From an uncultured Bacilli bacterium (lineage in GTDB: Bacteria > Bacillota_I > Bacilli_A > RF39 > UBA660): DNA of 5,258 bases. Made by a program: the position numbers and the translations under genes. Below, in pieces: positions 1 through 5,258 of this stretch. The stretch covers positions 1-5,258 of the forward strand of contig CANQCQ010000072.1 of NCBI GenBank assembly GCA_947589725.1, written 5' to 3'. Numbering within the stretch: the stretch's first letter is position 1; the number at the start of each line of letters is the position of its first letter. The notes beneath the pieces were generated by a model, which saw only the letters and a list, made by a program, of their open reading frames with translations, did no database searches and had not been told where the DNA came from.

Positions 1-780
1 TAATTTTGCTGTACCCACCTTAGTCATTGGGGTATTTGGAACATCATATATTGCACCAGTAAATCCACTTTCTTCTCCTTGACTATATAATGCTTTTAAT
101 GCTTTATTATTTTCTACTTGTCGAATTATATTAGCAGAATTAGTAACAATATTCTCTAATACATCTTTAATGTCTAATTCTGAACCAGTTCTTTTTTTCA
201 AAAAATCATAAACAGCTCCTCTTCTACCTACTTGATTCCCTCTATTTTCTAAAACTCTTTGCATTGGTACATAAAAAACATTGCTTTTTCTTAAACTATT
301 AGCATTTTCTTGTGAAATAAGACTATTATTTACAGCGTATTGTAAAACTCCGTTTAAAGTATCGTATATTATCTTACTAGCTTCTTGAATTTGTGGGTCA
401 TTTTTAAATTGCTCAATTATATACTTGCTATCATTGGTTCGGATTCCTGTAATTAAACCTTTAGCTTTATATTCTAGGTCTCTTTGTGCTACTAGATATG
501 CTCTTAAGTCGTTAAATCTCGCAGGATTATTTTCTAAAATTTCTCCTAATTTTGCTAGACCAGGCATTAATATGTTACCATCTTCATCTATATAACCTTT
601 TGCTAACATAGAAGTTATTTTATCTCCAATACCACTAGCTAGTCTTACCATATAATATGCATTATCACTTGGTTTTAAGTCGTTAATTGACTTTCCATTT
701 GTTTTTTGCAATGTATTAACTGCATTTTTTATAGGATAATCCGAATCCCATATTGCTTGTATTACTTTCTGTTTTATTGC
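1..780 (-). other. Helical LPD38-like region (runs off the window)
   Basis: Residues about 1493-1752 are largely alpha-helical. Recognisable pieces in order are VIQAIWDSDYPIKNAV, SDNAYYMVRLASG, a GYIDEDGNILMPGL hairpin, LGEILENN, then LRAYLVAQRDLEYKAKG, ASKIIYDTLNGVLQYAV, SLISQENA and finally FYVPMQRVLE (YVPMQR at 273-256). The sequence 'helix, G-hairpin, long helices, n.FYVP..R' is what I remember for the LPD38-type region that follows zincin domains in MuF-class phage polyvalent proteins. No active-site motif is visible, and it probably has a structural or packaging-associated role (inference). The frame is still open at position 1. Confidence 0.5.
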
Positions 781-3700
781 TTCATAGCTTAAAGGTGGTT
801 TATCTGTTTGTTCTCCTATACTTTGGTTACTTAATCCTCCCCTATTTCTTGGATTTTGATGTATGTAATTATATGTCTGTTGTTGGACTTTTGAAATAAA
901 ATTATTAAATGATTTATCATTTTTTCTTATTTCTTCAATGACCGCAACAGTTTGTGGATAGTCAAATTTTGCCTGTTCTGGAATTATAGAATATTCTCTT
1001 ATAACTTCGGCAAAACCTTCATCTAACTGTACACTTCGTGAATCTGTTTCATATCCGCCATATTTATTTACAGCTTTTAGTAATTCATCTGAAATACTTT
1101 CTTTATCAATCTTTATACGATTACCTAAATCAAGAGCATGTCCTGTTTCATGTAAAATTGTATCCATATCTTTTAATTCTTTAGTTCTAATTACATCTCG
1201 TTTATCTTTATATATTCCATATGCTTGCTCTCTAAAATGCCCTTTTTTTATGCCAATACCTAAATAATCTTCTATGTTTTTTCTTATATCTGTCATCTTG
1301 GTAACTGGAATTGTATTATCCCAATTTCCTGATTTCTCTATTTTCTGTATTTCTTGTTCTATATATGAGCTTTCTCTTTCAGCATTTCTTTTCGCATTAT
1401 ATTCAGTAGCATTTCTTTTAGATGTCTTTCTAGCAAAACGGATATCTTTATCTGTTGTTGGATTAGTATTGTCTACATTTTTTATTTGGTTAGATTTATT
1501 TATTTTCATAGCCATAGTAGAATCATTATTGTTTACTCCTGACTGATTTCTATTGCCTTTGTTACTATTTCGTCTTTGTTCAGACTTAACTTTTTGTCCC
1601 ACTTCTCTATTATATAGTCTATCAATTTGTCTGTTTTCTCTGGTTCCTTGACTAATAACATTGTTGCTATTATTAAATCCTCGTCCATTTCTTTTATACT
1701 CTTTAAGACTTCTAATAGCTTTTGTTGTGCTTGAGATAGTTCCATTTTGTATATTCCTCCTCATATTATTTATTAAATCTTCATTATTGGCTATTTTAAC
1801 TTTGCAAATAAATTTATTATTATCAAAATCGGTACTATTATAAATATAAAAATAATCACTTGAAAAAATACTTTGTAGTCCTCTTAAGGTTGGTTTATTC
1901 GTATTTATTAAACTTGTAACATTTGCATATTCTTTTTTGCTTAATTTTATTCCATCACTATTATACATTATGTTACCTTGTTTTGCAAGTTTATTATTCT
2001 TTAGGCTTCTAACTTCATTGTTATTTGAATATTTTATGTCATTATTCTTTGAGAATATTCCTTCATCTTTCATTACTTGTATTAAGTTGTCAAAAGCTTT
2101 ATTTATATTAGCTCTTTCCTCTCCTGATGGGAATGGATTAAACAAAGCATAATCTGTATTATTTACACTATGTACTAAATAAGTATCAGTTATTCCTTTA
2201 GCTTTTAATTTATCATTTATATATGCTTCAAAAGCTCTAGCCCACATTTCATCTAACCTTGAAAAATAAGCGTTACGTCTACCTGTAGCTTTATCTAATT
2301 CAATAGCACTTTTTGAAAAAGCGGTTTCGGTTTTTACTTCTGTTATTTGTTTAACTGGTTTTCCTAAATTAAATAATCTATAAACTGTATCATCAGCCAT
2401 CTTTCTATTTGTTATTTCTTTAACTAATTTTTGCAATGTACTAATAGGCTCTGGATAAATTACTTCTACTTTAGTTAAAGACGTACTTTTATAGTTTCTT
2501 TTTCCTTCTATTTTACCGTTTACTAAAATATCCCTTATTTTTTTATATTGATTTTGCTGCTCTTTTGAAACCTTTATATTGACTTGTTTATATTCTCCTT
2601 TTTCTCTTTTATAGGTCTTAGCTTCGCCATTAAATAATTTATCATAATAGCTTAAAGCATCTTCAATATTTTTTCTCCTATTCTTTTCATAAATAGAATT
2701 CTTTTTATCAATCTCTTCTTGATTAGTTGAAGTATTATATTTTAATGAATTTATTACATCTTTAACAGCACTATAAACATTATCAGATAATTCGCCTTTT
2801 CTTCCTGTTGTAATCATTCCATCTGGGTCATATTTAGACATTCTCGATAACCAATTGTCAATACTATGTCCGTACTCATGAGCTAGACTACCAGCACCTT
2901 TTAACCTTGTCATATTAATCACTTTTTTCACTGGTTCAAAATGTGCTACAGCTCCAGTAATACCTTGTCCTCTTGCCCCAAATGCTATACTCATTTGTCT
3001 ATTTTGCCCTAAATCTTTTGGAGAAACTTCGAGTGCTTCGGCTAAATCATTAAAAGCATTTTCAGCGTAATTAAGAAATTCTTGTCTTTCATTATTTGTT
3101 ACCCAATTGCCAAATTCGCCACCTTTAAATCCAAAATTATTTAATATATCATTTCCTGTCGTTTTTGTTGCATTTTTATTATTTGGATTTATTCTGTCAA
3201 CTTTTTGTATGTTAGGTCTAAATAGATTTTTTCCATGTTCTTTTAAATACATACTTAACGCCATTGCGTAGTTTTCTGCATCTTTTTTATTTTCAAAAGT
3301 TTTATTTATATATTTTGAGCCTAAACTTCTTGTATTTCTTATTGCAACATAATATTTGCCATCTAAATAACCAGGTGCGACATAAGCTAAATTTGATTTT
3401 AAATTTTCCTTATAATTTAAAATATATTTTTCAGCTTCATCTTGAGTTTTAAATCCATCTTTTAGAATTTTACCTTTAAAATTAACTGTATATCCATTTT
3501 CAGAATTAGAAACACTATAATCGTGTATTACTTCTTTAGTTGTATTTAAAGTTTCTCTTTTGCTTGATAAATCTTTTCTGGCTCCTCCTATTTTTTCTCC
3601 AAAGTCATCAATTTTAGTATTATTTTGTACATTCTGCATAGACTTATTATTAATAGTAGTATTATTTTTGACATTTGTATTTTTTTGTGTTATACTATTA

Positions 3701-5258
3701 TTAATTAAGGGAACTTTATTAGTCTTTATCGTGCCATTTTCAACGGCAGGAATTTGACTAGAAGTTCCTTTTTTATGTACTAGATTAACTCTATGTACAT
3801 AAAATCTATCTCCTTGAGGGGTTTTTCTTATATCTATTTTAACAGAATATAATTGATTATTAATTTTAGCTGTATTATATAAATAATACCATTCATTAAT
3901 ATTACTTCTTTGTTTAGATTCGTCTCTTATTATTCCGTCTTGTGAAGTTTTAATAAGGGTATCTAAATAAGGAACAATAGCATATTTTTCATTTGAATAT
4001 CCTTTATTGAAGCTCTCATTTAACCCCTTTTTAGTAATTAATAAATTCAACTCAACTGTTCTTATCTTATTATCTTCTGTATTTAATTTCTTTATTGTTT
4101 TAAATTGTTTTTCCTTTATTTTAGTATATAAATCATCGATTTTTTCTTTCTTACTTTTATTTGATATACTGTCTATATATTTTGTATCTGTTTCTACATT
4201 AGATATATTAATATTATCTTTGTATCTTTCTACCATAAAATCTATATAGGCGTTATCTTTTATTTCTCTTCCATCTTGATTATATTTTACAACATTTTTT
4301 ATTTCTTCATCAGTTAATTTTTTTGATTTTTCTACATCGGTAAGATATTCGTTATTAGTTATATCAATACTTTTAGTTGTATTAACATTATTTGTTTTTG
4401 GCTCTTTGCTTTTTACTTCATTGCCTTCTATATCTATTTGCCCGATAATAGATTTATTTTCGTCATATGGCGTTGTAATTTCTTGAATGCTATTCTTTAT
4501 TGCCTCCTTGGTAAATCTTCCGTCTACGTTTGATATTGTGCTTGTACTTATAACATTATCTTGATTATCATACTTTCTTATCACTAAATTATTTCCGTCC
4601 GCTTCCATATTAAGATAACTCTGTATATTACCATCTTCATCTAACGATGCATCATATCCTTCTTCTGTAATATTATCCCAAATATTTGCCATCTCTTCTG
4701 TAGAATAGCTTTCTTTTTCGTCAAATTCCCCTATAATATTATTAGCATTTTCAGTTGAAAAAGTTATAGGGTTCTGTGTTAAATTTGTTTCTTGTCCATT
4801 CTCGTTTATTTGAGAGGTATTTATATTTTCAGAATTTGCTCCTATAAATTGTCTAGTAAATTCTTGTTGTATATGATTATATAATGATATACGAGATTTA
4901 TCTATTTTTTGATTTACTGCTTTAATTCCTGCATTATCTAAATTATTTATTTTTTCAGTAAATCCTTTTTCTGCTTCTTGTACTGTTTGATAAGGTGTAT
5001 TATCTAAAACAACTCCCGTAAAAGTATCAACAATGTTATACCCATTTAATCCATTATTTTTAAAAATAGCTGGTTTAACATTTATTTCATTGCTAGGATT
5101 TTTTATTAATTTTCCTAATACTTGTGTAGCGTTTTCAACTTCTCCATCAGTATTAAAATTTGCTACATATGTATGTATTACAGACTTACCTTTTCCTTGT
5201 TTATCTAACTCTAGTGCTTCTTCTCTTTCTTCATTGGCTTTAATTTCAGCATCAATTG
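1..5258 (-). CDS. Giant multi-domain large polyvalent protein of a phage or conjugative element (partial at both ends)
   Basis: A single minus-strand frame is open from the codon at 5256 to the codon at 3-1, 1752 codons without a stop; this cannot occur by chance in such AT-rich DNA. Start and stop lie outside the window, so the full protein is longer. In order it carries an unrecognised N-terminal part, an LPD3-like module, a GEKIGGARKD motif (residues 553-562), an LPD1-type module with HEYGH (793-797), a long linker, a second metallopeptidase motif HETGH (1369-1373) and a helical LPD38-like region with YVPMQR (1662-1667). I noticed no signal peptide or membrane segment. Known relatives are encoded by phages and mobile elements and are proposed to act in the newly infected cell, for example against host defences; that role is inference here. 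Third positions are A/T-rich throughout, including in the linker where another frame is also open, which supports one continuous gene. Confidence in the coding frame is very high; confidence in the family is good. Confidence 0.93.
850..1380 (-). other. Second zincin-like metallopeptidase domain (HETGH...DEGFAE)
   Basis: Residues about 1293-1470. After a helix (YIEQEIQKIEK) comes IGIKKGHFREQAYGIYK, a beta hairpin matching the region just before the active site in phage polyvalent zincins, then DVIRTKELKDMDTILHETGHALD. The motif HETGH is at 1152-1138 (His1369, Glu1370, His1373). The motif DEGFAEVIREY begins at 1023; its Glu1413 or Glu1417 is the probable third zinc ligand. All residues expected for catalysis are present. 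It is clearly distinct from the HEYGH domain upstream: different flanks, no LPD1 signature, and only about 40 residues between HExxH and the Glu helix. The substrate is unknown; processing of the polyprotein itself or of host proteins are both possible (inference). Confidence 0.78.
1381..2040 (-). other. Small alpha/beta segment and long polar linker between the two metallopeptidase domains
   Basis: It opens with DIKYSN (2040-2023), and DIRFAR (1446-1429) lies close to its far end; such DI-(K/R)-(Y/F) motifs commonly sit in linkers between domains of Firmicute polyvalent proteins. Between them, about 1950-1760 encodes a small domain (GIKLSKKEYANV helix, SDYFYIYNS and FICKVKI strands, a NNEDLINNMRRN helix). 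About 1740-1450 is a long Asn/Arg/Ser/Gln-rich linker. A second frame is also open across part of the linker (1745-1533), but third-position composition favours the main frame. After DIRFAR a basic stretch with RNATEYNAKRNA leads into the next domain. Confidence 0.6.
2041..3219 (-). other. LPD1-type module with zinc metallopeptidase motif HEYGH
   Basis: Residues about 680-1072. The N-terminal half has the LPD1 signature: DILNNFGFKGGEFGNWV (703-719), ERQEFLN, a helix with NAFNDLAEAL, then IAFGARGQG and AHFEP with INMTRLKGAGSLAHEYGHSIDNW leading into the active site. The zincin motif HEYGH is at 2880-2866 (His793, Glu794, His797) followed by SIDNW. A helix with EMWARAFEAYI (around 2250-2218, Glu1003) is the likely source of the third zinc ligand, as in gluzincins. 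A Lys/Glu-rich insertion of about 200 residues separates the two. The domain closes with PFPSGEERANINKAFD, also typical of this module. A complete HExxH plus Glu helix suggests an active protease; its substrate is unknown. Likely cytoplasmic in the recipient cell (inference). Confidence 0.8.
3262..3606 (-). other. GEKIGGARKD motif followed by two similar small beta-beta-alpha units
   Basis: The motif DFGEKIGGARKDL (residues 551-563) is a hallmark of one LPD module (I believe LPD5-type) that often precedes LPD1 in polyvalent proteins. In the longer versions I recall, a sizeable helical part follows the motif. Here only about a dozen residues intervene before a new beta segment, so the module appears shortened. 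Two related units follow: one at 3492-3421 (strands, then FKTQDEAEKYI) and one at 3354-3262 (YYVAIRNTRS, then TFENKKDAENYAM). Each has two strands and a helix with an acidic/Ala DAExY core. The motif itself is clear; the family number is from memory. Confidence 0.6.
3607..3720 (-). other. Asparagine-rich interdomain linker
   Basis: Residues 513-550 are about one third Asn, with Thr, Lys and Gln making up much of the rest, and have no predicted core. The segment separates the LPD3-like module from the GEKIGGARKD motif and is best read as a flexible tether. At DNA level it is simple A/T-rich sequence with many AAT codons. Confidence 0.7.
3757..4080 (-). other. LPD3-like alpha/beta module
   Basis: Residues about 393-500. 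The stretch begins with a VELNLLIT strand, then KKGLNES and a helix, then a segment leading to an INEWYYLYNTA helix/strand, a beta hairpin (INNQLYSVKIDIRK) and a closing strand (GDRFYVHRVNL) with HKKG. The pattern of a 'kGl.es' helix, a 'Y..YNTAKI..Q.YSV.I' hairpin and a 'FYVHRV' strand resembles the LPD3 domain recurrent in phage polyvalent proteins. Some related modules of these proteins have been proposed to be nucleases of the barnase/EndoU/RelE (BECR) class. I see conserved-looking His and Lys residues here but cannot assign catalysis. The name is from memory and moderately uncertain; a coherent globular domain is more secure. Confidence 0.5.
4090..5256 (-). other. Unrecognised N-terminal region of the polyvalent protein
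   Basis: Residues 1 to about 389 match no family I can name. The first 100 residues start with an acidic/basic helix, then alternate short beta-like stretches and helices (a TYVANF strand at about 5178-5161, and a TVQEAEKGF helix at about 4986-4963). A polar linker follows, at about 4840-4740. Residues about 180-280 (around 4720-4420) look like a compact domain: a helix containing STEEMANIWDNI, an acidic DEDGN turn, then alternating strands such as NLVIRKYDN and a final helix. Next comes a Lys/Asn/Thr-rich stretch to about 4320, then helices containing LTDEEIKNVV and YIDFMVERY. The style (small domains joined by Asn/Thr/Lys-rich linkers) fits a polyvalent protein. No catalytic motif is visible. 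Confidence 0.5.

Noticed and set aside
1500..1540. A gene boundary near 1535, with a new downstream gene starting at ATG 1515 or 1526
   Set aside because: AGGAG (1540-1536) is well spaced only for the ATG at 1526, which reads six codons to a TGA. The main frame is open straight through with unchanged third-position bias, so no boundary is needed.
3571..3600. Shine-Dalgarno-like AGGAGGA near 3590-3580 (minus strand)
   Set aside because: It encodes the conserved Ile-Gly-Gly-Ala of the GEKIGGARKD motif, and no start codon follows closely.
3607..3720. Possible DNA tandem repeat in the A/T-rich segment
   Set aside because: The repeats of AAT-like triplets are irregular and explained by an Asn-rich coding linker; there is no fixed period or copy number.
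1274..4249. Several plus-strand ORFs of 60-90 codons (1274-1546, 1661-1843, 1937-2152, 3264-3452, 3560-3757, 4007-4249)
   Set aside because: They are antisense to the continuous minus-strand gene. Their Phe/Leu/Ser/Ile-rich, membrane-like look is what the complement of Lys/Asn/Glu-rich AT-biased coding sequence gives. They share no operon structure or convincing ribosome binding sites.
4480..4510. Shine-Dalgarno-like AAGGAGG within the gene near 4500 (minus strand)
   Set aside because: No ATG, GTG or TTG follows at a suitable distance; it simply encodes Thr-Lys-Glu-Ala.
1..5258. Alternative genetic code (TGA or TAG recoding)
   Set aside because: Tryptophan is always TGG and no in-frame TGA, TAG or TAA occurs in the main frame, so the standard code suffices.

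Overview
The whole 5258-base window lies inside one enormous open reading frame on the minus strand. Codons start at position 5256 and run without a stop to position 1, giving 1752 codons. Neither the start nor the stop codon is inside the window. I translated this frame line by line. Residue numbers below are window-relative: residue 1 is the codon at 5256-5254.

The protein looks like a 'large polyvalent protein' of the kind carried by phages, prophages and conjugative elements. These are very long, hydrophilic, multi-domain proteins that string together LPD modules, metallopeptidases and other effector domains, and are thought to enter the recipient cell with the incoming DNA. LPD family names are assigned from memory of characteristic motifs, not from a profile search.

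Layout in translation order (high to low coordinates): (1) 5256 to about 4090, an unrecognised N-terminal stretch, probably several small domains separated by Asn/Thr/Lys-rich linkers; (2) about 4080-3757, an LPD3-like alpha/beta module; (3) 3720-3607, an Asn-rich linker; (4) 3606-3262, a GEKIGGARKD motif followed by two similar small units; (5) about 3219-2041, an LPD1-type module with zinc-metallopeptidase motif HEYGH and a probable third ligand in EMWARAFE; (6) 2040-1429, a small alpha/beta segment plus a long polar linker, flanked by DIKYS and DIRFA motifs; (7) 1380 to about 850, a second and different zincin domain with HETGH and DEGFAE; (8) 780-1, an alpha-helical region with a YVPMQR motif, LPD38-like, running off the edge.

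The DNA is strongly AT-rich. Codon choice favours ATA for Ile, AGA for Arg, AAA/AAT and A/T in third positions, and all Trp codons are TGG with no in-frame TGA. This fits a low-GC Firmicute of clostridial type, or a phage or integrative element of one, using the standard code. I cannot name the species.

No RNA gene, CRISPR array, insertion sequence, promoter or terminator was seen. The plus-strand ORFs are antisense shadows. One 70-codon minus-strand ORF (1745-1533) sits out of frame inside the giant gene with a good Shine-Dalgarno sequence; it is discussed as a finding.
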